Positions 1 to 8,702 of a stretch of DNA of 64,000 nt are shown here, one piece after another. Made by a program: the position numbers and the translations under genes. The stretch is taken from positions 1 to 64,000 of the forward strand of contig JAFDYV010000003.1 of assembly GCA_018267275.1 (NCBI GenBank), in the 5' to 3' direction. The DNA is from Bacteroidota bacterium (GTDB taxonomy: Bacteria > Bacteroidota > Bacteroidia > Cytophagales > Cyclobacteriaceae). The stretch's first letter is position 1; each line of letters opens with the position of its first letter. A model generated the notes under the pieces. That model worked only from the letters and a program-made list of their open reading frames with translations, was not told the origin of the DNA and ran no database searches.

Positions 1-448
1 TCAGATTAAGTCAAAACTACTTCATTTAAAACCAGAGTTAGCATTTTTGGCGTTATCGCCTAGACTAATCTTTTCAACCCTCCATCTACTTTCCTTCAGT
101 TCGTTGAAAGGCGTAATCCGCTGCGCAATATGCTTCACTCGATTATTTTTCATTTCGTTAAATTTTTAAAGTATTGATAATCACCTAGAATACCCTTTTC
201 GTATGTAGTGTACTTTTTTGTAAGTACTTGCTATTAAAATATTATGTATTTCTATTTACAAAAAACTTCTGTGCTGAAGACTATAGACAAGATGATCAGC
301 CACTTTCTGATCACAGAAAATATGTATCAAAAATTATGAATGCATGAAACAAATGATATCAATTTCTAACGGAACTTTTTTATTGAAGCAGCCCTTTGCA
401 AGCGCGCAAAAAAAGAAGGCAAATTATTAAAGGTAAATCATTCAAAAG
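1..448. other. AT-rich non-coding left edge
   Basis: No convincing gene is present here. The only open frame of note is a 43-residue minus-strand frame (22-153) that starts MKNNRVKHIAQ and resembles nothing I recognise. A short plus frame near 280-347 ends in SKIMNA and could be the tail of a decayed gene. The stretch is much more AT-rich than the rest of the window and precedes a scrambled locus, so it may be degraded accessory DNA. Confidence 0.4.
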
Positions 449-808
449 ATGAATGTGAACGAAGCGTTTTTAGGTCTTAATAACTATTATTCTCCAAAGA
501 TTATTGGCGAAGTAAATGACCAATACATTAAAGTGGTAAAAATAAAAGGACAAGAAGTACCTTGGCATAATCACGAAATGGAAGACGAATTATTTTATAT
601 CGTTGAAGGTTCCTTGTTAATGGATATTGAAAATCAAGAAAGCCTCGTTATGCAAAAGGGCGACCTTTATGTTGTAAGAAAAGGAATCAATCACAGAGTT
701 TCATCTAAAGAAGAATGCTCTATTATGCTCATTGAATCAAAAACAACAGAACATACCGGAAAAGTTAAATCTCAAATTACTAAATCAATTGACCAGCAAA
801 AATATTGA
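449..808 (+). CDS. Small single-domain cupin protein
   Basis: This 119-residue protein is a single conserved-barrel cupin. The first cupin motif is visible at residues 34-54 with metal ligands His40, His42 and Glu47 (WHNHEMEDE). The second lies at 71-84 (GDLYVVRKGINHR) with His82. Small cupins of this type bind a metal and act as isomerases, dioxygenases or sensors, so the substrate cannot be told. There is no signal peptide, so it is likely cytoplasmic. The ATG at 449 gives the normal length. A second, broken copy of its 3' end lies at 2031-2162, which suggests the locus once carried a tandem duplicate. Confidence 0.8.
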   Translation: MNVNEAFLGLNNYYSPKIIGEVNDQYIKVVKIKGQEVPWHNHEMEDELFYIVEGSLLMDIENQESLVMQKGDLYVVRKGINHRVSSKEECSIMLIESKTTEHTGKVKSQITKSIDQQKY

Positions 809-853
809 CCAAAATAGAAAAGAAGTAAAGCCGAACTACCAATAAAACTATTA

Positions 854-1107
854 ATGAAAATAATTCACGTTTTGCTTTTACTAATTAGCATTCAAACCTG
901 GGGTCAAAACAATAAAATCAAAGGTGTAATAAAAGATTCCGAAACATTACAACCCATTCCATATGTAAGTGTTTATAGTGAAAATGAATTGAAAAATAAC
1001 TTTACGGGTTCAATATCAAACGAAAACGGAGAATTTACTCTAACAATAAGCAATAAATCTAAAATTATATTTAGTGATATAAATTATGAGACTTTTTCTA
1101 CACTCAA
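854..1107 (+). pseudogene. Truncated secreted carboxypeptidase-regulatory-like domain gene
   Basis: The frame begins with a signal peptide (MKIIHVLLLLISIQTWGQ) followed by a carboxypeptidase-regulatory-like beta-sandwich: KIKGVIKDSETLQPIPYVSV, then TGSISNENGEFTL and an INYE segment. This is the N-terminal domain of many Bacteroidota outer-membrane receptors and surface proteins. At about 1100-1107 the sequence changes abruptly into the coding sequence of an M1 aminopeptidase in another frame. The original frame runs on for some 30 nonsense residues to a stop at 1195. I therefore read it as a 5' fragment of a larger gene, 45 bases behind the cupin. Confidence 0.7.
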
Positions 1108-2040
1108 ATGCGGATACTTGAATTTCCCCGTTATGCAAGCTTTGCGCAATCCTTTCCGAATTCTGTTCCGTTTGCCGAAAGTTTTGGTTGGGTAGGAGAT
1201 TTTAGTGATCCAAATGATTTGGATTATGTCTATTCAGTAACCGCACATGAAGTGGCTCATCAATGGTGGAGCCATCAAGTGATGCCTTCTGCTACTCGTG
1301 GTGCTAATCAAATTTCAGAATCGATGGCAGAGTATTCTTCGTTGATGGTCATGAAAAAAGAATATGGAGTAGATGCCATGCAAAGGTTTTTAAAAGAAGA
1401 CTTGGATACGTATTTGCGAAGCAGAGCAAACGAAAGCAAGTTCGAAAAAACATTGATGGACAATGATCTTCAGAAATATGTTTGGTATCAAAAAGCCAGC
1501 TTGGTATTGTATGGTCTTCAAGATTTGATTGGAGAGAAAAAATTAAATAATGCTTTCAAAGCCTATGTAGAGGCAACACGTTTCAGACAAAAAGGACCGT
1601 TCACAACTACAATAGAATGGTATGACTTTATGAAGGCAGCAACACCGGCTGACTTACAATATTACTTAGAAGATAGTTTCAAAAAGATCACACTGTATTC
1701 TAACAAGGTTGCAAATGCTTACTATAAAAAAGTAGCCAACGACAACTATGAAGTAACGCTCGAAGTTGAAAGTTCGAAAAGCTATTTTGATGGCAATGGA
1801 AAGTTATTGTCTACAGGCACTAAACCCAACTTATTAGAAATTGGAGTATTTGATCATGATACTAAAAACAAACAAGGTTTGATTTCAAAGTCACCTTTAG
1901 AGATGAAGAAAGTTTGGGTGAAACCTGGAAAATCTACTTATACGTTTATCACCAACAAACTACCCATCAAAGCAGGTATCGACCCGTACAACAAAATGAT
2001 TGACAGGATTCCGGATGATAATATGAAGACGTTAGAGAAA
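1100..2040 (+). pseudogene. C-terminal fragment of an M1-family aminopeptidase
   Basis: This is an open frame (from an internal ATG at 1108) of about 310 residues that matches the catalytic and C-terminal part of M1 zinc aminopeptidases. It has the zinc motif HEVAHQWW followed by ISESMAEYS, which supplies the third ligand. The N-terminal half of the enzyme (in Bacteroidota often fused to an ABC-2 permease) is absent, as are the signal and substrate-anchoring regions. Both ends are abrupt: the 5' side joins a carboxypeptidase-regulatory domain in another frame, and the 3' side runs into a cupin remnant near 2031-2043, so the last residues (TTVSPQHRNN) are not native. Without its N-terminal domains it is unlikely to be active. 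Confidence 0.75.
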
Positions 2041-2162
2041 AAAACCACCGTATCCCCTCAACACAGGAATAATTAATTATACTTATCGAATCTAAAGATA
2101 CCAAACAGACCGATAAAATAATGTCGCAAATAAAACAATCTGTAGACAAGAAAATATTTTGA
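2031..2162 (+). pseudogene. 3' remnant of a second cupin gene
   Basis: Read in the frame of 2031-2162, the DNA encodes VREKNHRIPSTQE, a stop, then LIILIESKDTKQTDKIMSQI and SVDKKIF before a TGA. This parallels the end of the intact cupin at 449-808: VRKGINHRVSSKEEC, then SIMLIESKTTEHTGKVKSQI and SIDQQKY. The homology begins right at the end of the M1 fragment, and an in-frame TAA lies where the intact copy has a Cys codon. It is therefore a decayed paralogue whose 5' part was replaced by the aminopeptidase fragment. Confidence 0.75.
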
Positions 2163-2255
2163 AACAATAAAAACACTTTTGCTTTTTCAAAAACGATCGG
2201 AACCTTGAAAACAATACCAGCGACTAAATAGGTTAAAAATTAAACAAATAAACTC

Positions 2256-3074
2256 ATGAGGAAACTTATTTTGGAAATACTCTTTGCAACTTTTCTTCTT
2301 TGTTCACACAAAGCTGAAGCACAAAAAAATGATACAATCCGAATAGATGGGACAAACATTAACACCAAAGTTTTAAAAGAAGGTATTCAGCGTTACCTTG
2401 TATATTTTAAGATGAATAAGGATGCCCCACGAACAGAAACACAATTTTGGACAAGAACAATTAAACGAAGCGATTACAATGGAAAACAGGTGATCGAGAT
2501 AACACAAGAGTGGGAAGACAAGGATAGTGTAATACATACTGTAAAATCTATTTCAGATGCCGCAACAATGCAACCTCTGTATCATAAAACATGGTGGAAG
2601 GTTAAAACAGCAAGGACAGCCACCACTAAAACAGTTACTGAAACAATTGTTGATTTTGTCACTAAAACAGTTCACCTTAATGGCAACCTATTGAGCGATT
2701 CAGTTACAACCCGACAAGCCAAAGCCATCTGGGATGCCTATAAATCATCTGTCAATAAAAATTATCTAAACTGGCATTTAGATTTAGAAACTTTTCCGTT
2801 GTTGCCGTATAAAAACGGAGTAACATTTCTAATTCCTTTCTATGATCCGGGGACCGCGTCTAAGTATCAAACTGTTGCTTATACCGTAACTGGTTCGGTA
2901 CAGCTTGTCGGATACGATTCTCAAAAAATTGATTGCTGGCTGTTGGAGCATAACAGCAAAGGAAATAAAGAGGTATTTTGGATAAGTAAAAAAACAAAAG
3001 AAGTATTAAAGCTGGAGCAAGAGTTAAATAAAACAATGTACCGATACAAAATAAAGTTGGGTTTTAGCATGTAG
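2256..3074 (+). CDS. Secreted protein of unknown function (DUF3108-like)
   Basis: A 272-residue protein with an N-terminal signal peptide (MRKLILEILFATFLLCSHKAEAQ). The mature part is rich in beta-strand patterns with repeated Trp and Tyr, for example QFWTRTIKRSDYNGKQ and TQEWEDKDSV. The closing FWISKKTKEVLKLEQEL resembles the end of DUF3108-type periplasmic proteins, in which a lipid- or glycan-linked signal is converted along a beta-rich fold. That similarity is an impression, not a search result. The following gene shares the layout, so the two may be a divergent tandem pair. Confidence 0.6.
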   Translation: MRKLILEILFATFLLCSHKAEAQKNDTIRIDGTNINTKVLKEGIQRYLVYFKMNKDAPRTETQFWTRTIKRSDYNGKQVIEITQEWEDKDSVIHTVKSISDAATMQPLYHKTWWKVKTARTATTKTVTETIVDFVTKTVHLNGNLLSDSVTTRQAKAIWDAYKSSVNKNYLNWHLDLETFPLLPYKNGVTFLIPFYDPGTASKYQTVAYTVTGSVQLVGYDSQKIDCWLLEHNSKGNKEVFWISKKTKEVLKLEQELNKTMYRYKIKLGFSM

Positions 3075-3209
3075 ATGTAAGTCTAGAATTTTATGGAGGC
3101 GAAGTACTCCGCCACATCGGATCACCCGATACAACGAAAGCACCCTCGATTGCATTGTGGAATTTGAACCCCCCCAAAAAAAAGACAAATTATGACTATA
3201 AATGACCAA

Positions 3210-4562
3210 ATGAAACAGTTGATTCAGAAAACCATCTTTACTACGTTTTTACTAACAGCATCGCTTTATAGTTTTGCCCAAAAACCTAACATTATTCAAC
3301 CGAATAGCACAAGTATCAATGCTGAACTACTTAACACTGGAAGTTTTATATGGGAACAAAAAGTGAACAATCTCTTTAATACCGGAAATCCTCAATTACC
3401 AAATAGACGTTTTGTTACGATTAGCAAGACAGCCAAGGAAATAACCATTATAGAACGGATTACAGAAAATGGAAAGGATGTGGTTAAAAGAAAATCTGTT
3501 CTAAACGCAAAAACATTTGAGCCTATAACTGCTATATCAGAGACAGAAACGTTTTCTTACAACTTAACGTTTGGAAGCAAGATAAAAGGGGAGTTAGAAA
3601 ACTATATAAATGGAGAAAAAGAAAAGTTTGATGTTCCTATTGATGAGAAATTTTTTCTTGGCAGTTCGTTGGAAATTCTGATAAGCATTTTGCCATTAAA
3701 AGAGGGTTATAAGGCATTCATTCCCCAAGTAACGTTTGACCAGGGCTACAGGACCAAAGTGATGCGTTGGGAGACAGAAAAGGTACAGGAGCTTAATATC
3801 CCCTCGTGCAGAACAGGTGAAATAAGAGATGTGTTTTTAGTGGAACTTAGAAACACACTGACCATTACTGAAACCTATAAAATAGTAATAGACAAAAAAA
3901 CAAGAAGAATACTAACACTTGTATATAATAGCAGCAATGAAAAATTTTATGAAGATAACTTAGAAGATATAAATCCAATAAAAACAAAGTTTAATGTTGA
4001 TGAAGCCAACGCAATGATTAGCAAGGGTACTGCAAAAATTAATGGCAGAGCATATACTGTGGACGAAAACAAGCCAAGGACTATATTGGAAAGTATTAAA
4101 AGTAGAGACAAAATACGAGCCCCAAAAGGGAGTATTGTAATGCTCATTCCCAATACACCCTATTTTAAAGAGTGGGTAGATTTCAATCTTTCAGTCCAAA
4201 AAAAATTTCCGGGTACAATTGTTGGAGGGCAGGTAATTAGTGGCTGTGGTCCTTATCCGTTGCCATTTGAAGTAAAACAACAAACGCTACTTACAGAGGT
4301 TACAGACAATAAAGGCAGTTTTTCATTCCAAAATTTGAAATCTGGCGAATATTATTTGGCAGTTCAGTTTGTAGCTACAAAATACACCCATACTACTCGT
4401 ACGCCAAACGGATCTTATAATATTAACATTAATGCTGACGGTTCAGGTAGCGCCACCCAAAATATGGATGTTACACAATGGGGTTCCCCAACTAATGTAA
4501 TGAACATTAAATTAGTGACAATTAAAAAAGAGGGAGAAGAAGTAAAGGTGGATTTAGAATAA
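3210..4562 (+). CDS. Secreted protein with C-terminal carboxypeptidase-regulatory-like domain
   Basis: I choose the ATG at 3210 over the one at 3192 because it directly begins a clean signal peptide (MKQLIQKTIFTTFLLTASLYSFAQ), giving 450 residues. Residues about 25-250 form a beta-rich domain like that of the upstream gene (VTISKTAKEITIIERITENG; KIVIDKKTRRILTLVY). From about 330 there is an extracellular regulatory-like sandwich (TIVGGQVISGCGPYPLPFEV; TDNKGSFSFQNLKSGEYYLAV). It ends in a polar, charged tail. No catalytic motif is visible; a surface or periplasmic role is inferred from the signal peptide. Confidence 0.6.
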   Translation: MKQLIQKTIFTTFLLTASLYSFAQKPNIIQPNSTSINAELLNTGSFIWEQKVNNLFNTGNPQLPNRRFVTISKTAKEITIIERITENGKDVVKRKSVLNAKTFEPITAISETETFSYNLTFGSKIKGELENYINGEKEKFDVPIDEKFFLGSSLEILISILPLKEGYKAFIPQVTFDQGYRTKVMRWETEKVQELNIPSCRTGEIRDVFLVELRNTLTITETYKIVIDKKTRRILTLVYNSSNEKFYEDNLEDINPIKTKFNVDEANAMISKGTAKINGRAYTVDENKPRTILESIKSRDKIRAPKGSIVMLIPNTPYFKEWVDFNLSVQKKFPGTIVGGQVISGCGPYPLPFEVKQQTLLTEVTDNKGSFSFQNLKSGEYYLAVQFVATKYTHTTRTPNGSYNININADGSGSATQNMDVTQWGSPTNVMNIKLVTIKKEGEEVKVDLE

Positions 4563-4725
4563 AAAAACTCCTCAATATAGCATTCGCTATAGTGTGGTTG
4601 GCATTCGCGAACCAAACATTTTTATCTCTAATGGGCCTTTCCTTTTTGCAAATGTTGGATTGACGTTTTTCAAACTCCCAATTTTCACCAATACGAAATC
4701 CGTTACCCTGCTCCCCTATCGAAAA

Positions 4726-5490
4726 CTACTTCCCAAACACCTGATTCAAAATCCCCGCCAACCGTATGCCCGCTTGCAGCAAGCGATGTTCAACGGTGTC
4801 AAGGTTTTTGAATGAGTACTTGTAGCCCAAATTTCCATCGCCAATGGCATATACTTGCTTTCGGTAACCCATGGACTCATTTGCCCAATCGCGCACCGAA
4901 GCTTTTTGCCAAGCGGCAACGGTGGCTTTGTCGGGTTGGCCAAGGGCATTGGCCAACTCGGTGTAGCTCAGTTTGGTTTCGTCAATCATGTTGCTGTCCC
5001 ACACACTGTGCAAGTTAGAATCGTTGCGCGCCCATTTTACGCGCACGCTGTTACCACCGCGATCATCGCAGCAGCCCACATGCAACGGTTGGTGAATATC
5101 GCCCACCAAATGCACAATCATCTTAAGGTACTCGGCTTGCTTTTTTTCGTCCAGCTTCCCCGACTTCAATTCGCTGATCAACCGCTCGAGTGTCATAATC
5201 ACATCTCCATCCGGATTTTTAGGCGACTCCTCATAAGTCTTTCCGGTTTCAATAGTCACCCAATGCCAATCGGCTGTGTAGTTGTATGTTGAATCAGAAC
5301 GGATTTCATCCATCCAGGTGCTTACCATGGCCAAAGACTGTTGGCCCAGCAATTTTTTGATTTTCTTCTTTGCTTTGCTGTTGAGATAGCGCTCAGCAAT
5401 TAGTCCCGTGGCACGGTGACCCGTGACGCCCCAGCTAAAACAACTTGTACCCGAAAAAATGATGATGGCGAGAATAGCAAACTTTTTCAT
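4726..5490 (-). CDS. S1/P1 family secreted nuclease
   Basis: A 254-residue protein with a signal peptide; cleavage after Ser19 would expose Trp20, the N-terminal Trp that ligates zinc in this family (WGVTGHRATG). Other family ligands are visible: the DE pair at 61-62 (STWMDEIRSD), His76 (DWHWV), HLVGDIHQPLH at 127-137, and NLHSVWDSNMID. These trinuclear-zinc enzymes cut single-stranded RNA and DNA and some act as 3'-nucleotidases. In Bacteroidota they are exported to the periplasm or surface, probably to scavenge phosphate and nucleosides. The gene converges on the accessory segment to its left. Length is typical. Confidence 0.9.
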   Translation of the reverse strand: MKKFAILAIIIFSGTSCFSWGVTGHRATGLIAERYLNSKAKKKIKKLLGQQSLAMVSTWMDEIRSDSTYNYTADWHWVTIETGKTYEESPKNPDGDVIMTLERLISELKSGKLDEKKQAEYLKMIVHLVGDIHQPLHVGCCDDRGGNSVRVKWARNDSNLHSVWDSNMIDETKLSYTELANALGQPDKATVAAWQKASVRDWANESMGYRKQVYAIGDGNLGYKYSFKNLDTVEHRLLQAGIRLAGILNQVFGK

Positions 5491-5615
5491 TAGAGTTCGT
5501 TAAAGCTTCAAAGATGACGATTGAATTTTTGTAATTCAATACCCAATAAATTTATTAACATCCGTCCGATAACCAAGCGAAACCTAAGTTGACAAAAGGT
5601 TAACGAATTAAACCT

Positions 5616-5623
5616 TAAATTTG
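5616..5623 (+). promoter_or_regulatory. Candidate -7 promoter element for the RMD1/amidoligase operon
   Basis: TAAATTTG matches the Bacteroidota sigma-A -7 box TAnnTTTG. A TTG lies 24 bases upstream (5589-5591), slightly wider than usual. The box ends 11 bases before the ATG at 5635, so a transcript starting here would have a leader of only a few bases. The call rests on motif match only. Confidence 0.4.
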
Positions 5624-5634
5624 GGTAAGCACTT

Positions 5635-6420
5635 ATGGAAAAGACTGTCAAATTATCAGCCCTGCTGGTGGCCAATCAATTGGATATCAAAGGCCTCAAA
5701 GCATTTTTGGAAATAAAGCCAGCCTATGATTCTTCCACCGAATTATTGTACGGCTTTGGCAACAACCGGTACCAGTACTTCTTCAACTATGGCGTCATTG
5801 TTTTTTCAGGACATTCAGAAGAAGAGATCAAGATTGCGATAAAAGCCATTCAGCCCTACCTAAAAGACCCCAACAACAACTGGCTGCGCGATGACTATGA
5901 AATAAGTGTGCAACCGGGCGAGATGGAGTTTGATTTTAATCAGCTGATTGTAGACCATTTAGATACCAAGGTGATGCGCATCGCCATGTTTAACTTGGCA
6001 CAATCGGTGGCATTAGACCATTACCACGTGATTACTGAAAACTCGTTGAGTGAGATCAAGGGATTTGCTCGCGACCTGGAGCGAACGGGAAAATTGAGCA
6101 TCGGCAGACGCGAGATGATTAAATTCATTGGCAAGGCCTTGAACACCCAAAACGACATTGCCGACAACATCTACATCTTCGATGCACCCGAGCAAGTGTG
6201 GGACGATGAATACCTTGATAAACTACACAAAGGGTTGATGAAACATTTTGATTTGCGCGTTCGCTTTAGCGAAATAGAATATACACTCAGAATTATTGAA
6301 GACAACTTAAGTGTGTTCCGCGAGATTTCGCACCAGCGCGAAAGCAGCATTTTAGAGTGGGTGATTATTGCATTAATTTTAGTTGAAGTGATTGACTTAT
6401 TCATCACAAAATTATTTTAG
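5635..6420 (+). CDS. RMD1/YagE-family (DUF155) membrane-anchored protein
   Basis: A 261-residue protein with the DUF155 core: YGFGNNRYQYFFNYGVIVF near residues 40-58, the charged mid region, and the helical segment LIVDHLDTKVMRIAMFNLAQ followed by an alpha-helical C-terminus. It ends in one predicted membrane segment (WVIIALILVEVIDLFITKLF), so it is likely tail-anchored. The eukaryotic relatives RMD1 and RMND1 are mitochondrial proteins tied to sporulation and mitochondrial translation; the bacterial function is unknown. The stop codon is one base from the start of the peptidase gene at 6422, so these genes are surely cotranscribed. That ties this orphan family to the ligase cluster downstream. 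Confidence 0.85.
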   Translation: MEKTVKLSALLVANQLDIKGLKAFLEIKPAYDSSTELLYGFGNNRYQYFFNYGVIVFSGHSEEEIKIAIKAIQPYLKDPNNNWLRDDYEISVQPGEMEFDFNQLIVDHLDTKVMRIAMFNLAQSVALDHYHVITENSLSEIKGFARDLERTGKLSIGRREMIKFIGKALNTQNDIADNIYIFDAPEQVWDDEYLDKLHKGLMKHFDLRVRFSEIEYTLRIIEDNLSVFREISHQRESSILEWVIIALILVEVIDLFITKLF

Positions 6421-6421
6421 T

Positions 6422-7135
6422 ATGAGCCAACGCCAAGGCTTGTTTCTCAATTTCGATATCAAAGCCCAGCCCGATGAGGTAACATGCGGCCCCACTTGTT
6501 TGCACGCCCTCTATGAGTTTTATAAAGACCCAATTTCACTGAAAGAAGTAGTGCAGCAGGTGAAGCAGTTAAAAAATGGCGGAACATTGGCCGTGATGCT
6601 TGGAAATCACGCATTGCAACGAGGCTACAAAGCACACCTATACACCTACAACCTAACAGTATTTGATCCTACCTGGTTTTTGCTGCCACAAGCCAATATC
6701 ATTACCAACCTCAAAAAGCAGATGCGCTACAAGTTCAAGAGCAAAAAACTGAAAGTGGCATCAAAGGCTTATATCCAATTTCTAGAATCCGGTGGAAAAA
6801 TATTTCAAGAAGAACTGGACGAACACCTGATTAAAAAATATTTGAAGCAAAATACACCCATTCTCACGGGGCTAAGCGCCACGTACTTATACGAAACCCC
6901 ACGCGAAATACCCTCAACCAATAAATTTGACAGCATTAAAGGAGAGCCGGTTGGTCACTTTGTGATTGTCAATGGATATGAAGAAGGAAGCAACACCGTG
7001 TACCTGGCCGACCCTATGAACCACAATCCACACAAAAGCCAACATTACAACGTTACGTTTGACCGGCTAATCAATAGCATTATGCTGGGAATTGTGACGT
7101 ATGATGCAAACTTACTGATCATTGAGCCAAAATAA
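6422..7135 (+). CDS. C39-like (papain-fold) cysteine peptidase
   Basis: The ATG at 6422 gives 237 residues and begins just ahead of the catalytic segment. The N-terminal motif DEVTCGPTCLHALYEFY carries the presumed nucleophile (Cys22, or Cys26). GHFVIVNGY at 178-186 carries His179, and YLADP supplies Asp197, together the triad of C39-like peptidases. There is no signal peptide or transporter domain, so it is a stand-alone cytosolic enzyme, not a bacteriocin-exporter peptidase. Related C39-like proteins are found beside RimK-like ATP-grasp genes, as here. It may trim or release the peptide made by the two ligases downstream; that role is inference from context. Confidence 0.8.
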   Translation: MSQRQGLFLNFDIKAQPDEVTCGPTCLHALYEFYKDPISLKEVVQQVKQLKNGGTLAVMLGNHALQRGYKAHLYTYNLTVFDPTWFLLPQANIITNLKKQMRYKFKSKKLKVASKAYIQFLESGGKIFQEELDEHLIKKYLKQNTPILTGLSATYLYETPREIPSTNKFDSIKGEPVGHFVIVNGYEEGSNTVYLADPMNHNPHKSQHYNVTFDRLINSIMLGIVTYDANLLIIEPK

Positions 7136-7205
7136 TTTGAACACTTAAAATGAGTTGATTTGAAAATGACTATACACTTATTCGGCCCATCTCAATTTTC
7201 AAATC

Positions 7206-7251
7206 TTCAAATTGAATCATTTCCAAATTTGTATTCAATTTCAAATTGAAT
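7206..7251. promoter_or_regulatory. Inverted AAATTGAAT repeats just upstream of the ATP-grasp gene
   Basis: A perfect palindrome with 9-base arms and a 1-base centre (attcaattt, c, aaattgaat) spans 7233-7251 and ends two bases before the ATG at 7254. A third copy of aaattgaat lies at 7209-7217. Such a site could be an operator, or fold in the mRNA over the start region. AT-rich DNA gives such repeats by chance more readily, so function is uncertain. Confidence 0.4.
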
Positions 7252-7253
7252 GT

Positions 7254-8702
7254 ATGCCAAAACTCATTGTTGTAGAAAAACCGGAAGCATGGCAATTCAA
7301 CTTAGAAGATGTTGATGTGATCACCCCCGACAAGTATATTTCAGAAGAAGCTTATCAATCCCTCCGGAATTTAAAAGTAATTAATCTCTGCAAATCGTAC
7401 CAATATCAAAGTGAAGGCTACTATGTTTCGCTTTTGGCTGAAGCGCGTGGGCACAAAGTATTACCGGGCGTTTCTACCATTCAAGATTTACGATTCCCGT
7501 CCATTTTACGAGACGACTCTTTAGACTTTGATGAGCTCATTCAAAACACTTTCAAGAATGAACCTTATGACCGGATCGAGTTCAATATTTATTTTGGAAA
7601 TGCCCAATCAGAACACCTGACACGTTTGGCTCAGCAACTTTTTCAAATGGTGCAAGCGCCATCCATTCGTGCCTCATTTTCGAAAAAGCATAAATGGGTG
7701 CTTCACAACATCAAGCCCATCAGCATCAACGAGGTGCCCGAAAGCGACAAACCTCGACTTGCGCAAGCCTTGGAAAAATATCTCCACCGCAAACGTGACT
7801 ATCGGCCCGACAAGAAAAAACATGATCTCGCGATACTTGTTAACCCAGATGATGCCAACCCCCCATCTGACGACCGCGCTTTGAAGCGCTTTTACAAGGC
7901 AGCGCTAGAAGCCGGATTTAACACCGAGTTCATCACTAAAAACGATTTCGACCAACTCATTCAGTATGATGCGCTTTTTATTCGCGAAACCACTAATGTA
8001 AACCACCACACATTTAGGTTTGCAAAAAAAGCTGCTTCATTGGGACTTGTGGTGATCGATGATCCTGAGTCAATACTAAAGTGTACCAACAAAGTCTATT
8101 TGCACGAACTGTTGCGCGCCAACAAAATTCTCACGCCCAAGTCATTTGTAATAACTGAAGAAAATTGCGAACAATTGCCCACCAAAATCGGTTTTCCATT
8201 TATACTCAAACAGCCGGACGGAGCCTTCTCTAAAGGCGTGTTTAAGATCGATTCGCTGGATGAATTCAAGAAAGTTCGCGAAAGCATGTTCGAAAAATCG
8301 GATCTGCTGATTGCACAGGAATTTTTACCCACTCCGTTTGACTGGCGCGTGGGTGTTTTAGATGGGCAAGTGCTGTACGTGTGTAAATATTTTATGGCCA
8401 CCCAGCATTGGCAAATCATCAATTGGAGCGCGAAGCAACAAAAGTCGCAAGAAGGTGAAGTAGAATCCATCGCAGTTGACCAAGCACCATCCGGCCTTTT
8501 AAAAACCGCGGTGAAAGCTACCAACCTCATTGGCCGCAGTCTTTACGGTGTAGATATGAAGGAGGTGGATGACAAGTTTTATGTCATTGAGATCAACGAC
8601 AACCCCAACATTGATGCCGGCATTGAAGACAAAATTTTGAAGGATAAATTGTATGATACGATAATGGAAGTAATTTTGACTAAAGTAAAATCAAAGGCAT
8701 GA
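7254..8702 (+). CDS. RimK-like ATP-grasp ligase with RLAN N-terminal domain
   Basis: The ATG at 7254 gives 482 residues; a longer frame from a TTG at 7212 runs through the inverted repeats and is rejected. The first ~190 residues (MPKLIVVEKPEAWQF) match the RimK-like ATP-grasp N-terminal domain. From about 210 an ATP-grasp fold follows, with FILKQPDGAFSKGVFKI as the nucleotide-binding loop, DWRVGVLDGQVLYVCKY as the core strands, and YVIEINDNPNID supplying the metal ligands Glu and Asn. Such enzymes join an amine to a carboxylate through an acyl-phosphate, usually adding amino acids to a peptide or protein. It overlaps the GCS2 gene by 4 bases (ATGA), so translation is coupled. Confidence 0.88.
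   Translation: MPKLIVVEKPEAWQFNLEDVDVITPDKYISEEAYQSLRNLKVINLCKSYQYQSEGYYVSLLAEARGHKVLPGVSTIQDLRFPSILRDDSLDFDELIQNTFKNEPYDRIEFNIYFGNAQSEHLTRLAQQLFQMVQAPSIRASFSKKHKWVLHNIKPISINEVPESDKPRLAQALEKYLHRKRDYRPDKKKHDLAILVNPDDANPPSDDRALKRFYKAALEAGFNTEFITKNDFDQLIQYDALFIRETTNVNHHTFRFAKKAASLGLVVIDDPESILKCTNKVYLHELLRANKILTPKSFVITEENCEQLPTKIGFPFILKQPDGAFSKGVFKIDSLDEFKKVRESMFEKSDLLIAQEFLPTPFDWRVGVLDGQVLYVCKYFMATQHWQIINWSAKQQKSQEGEVESIAVDQAPSGLLKTAVKATNLIGRSLYGVDMKEVDDKFYVIEINDNPNIDAGIEDKILKDKLYDTIMEVILTKVKSKA

Noticed and set aside
22..153. 43-residue minus-strand open frame at the left edge
   Set aside because: No signal, motif or start context; may be a remnant or chance frame, so not called as a gene.
3075..3209. 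Possible gene remnant (frame with YNESTLDCIVEFEPPQKK) ahead of the gene at 3210
   Set aside because: It is in frame with the next gene but lies before its signal peptide and resembles no family I can name.
7212..7253. Longer start (TTG) for the ATP-grasp ligase
   Set aside because: The extension runs through the AT-rich inverted repeats and the conserved domain begins at the ATG at 7254.
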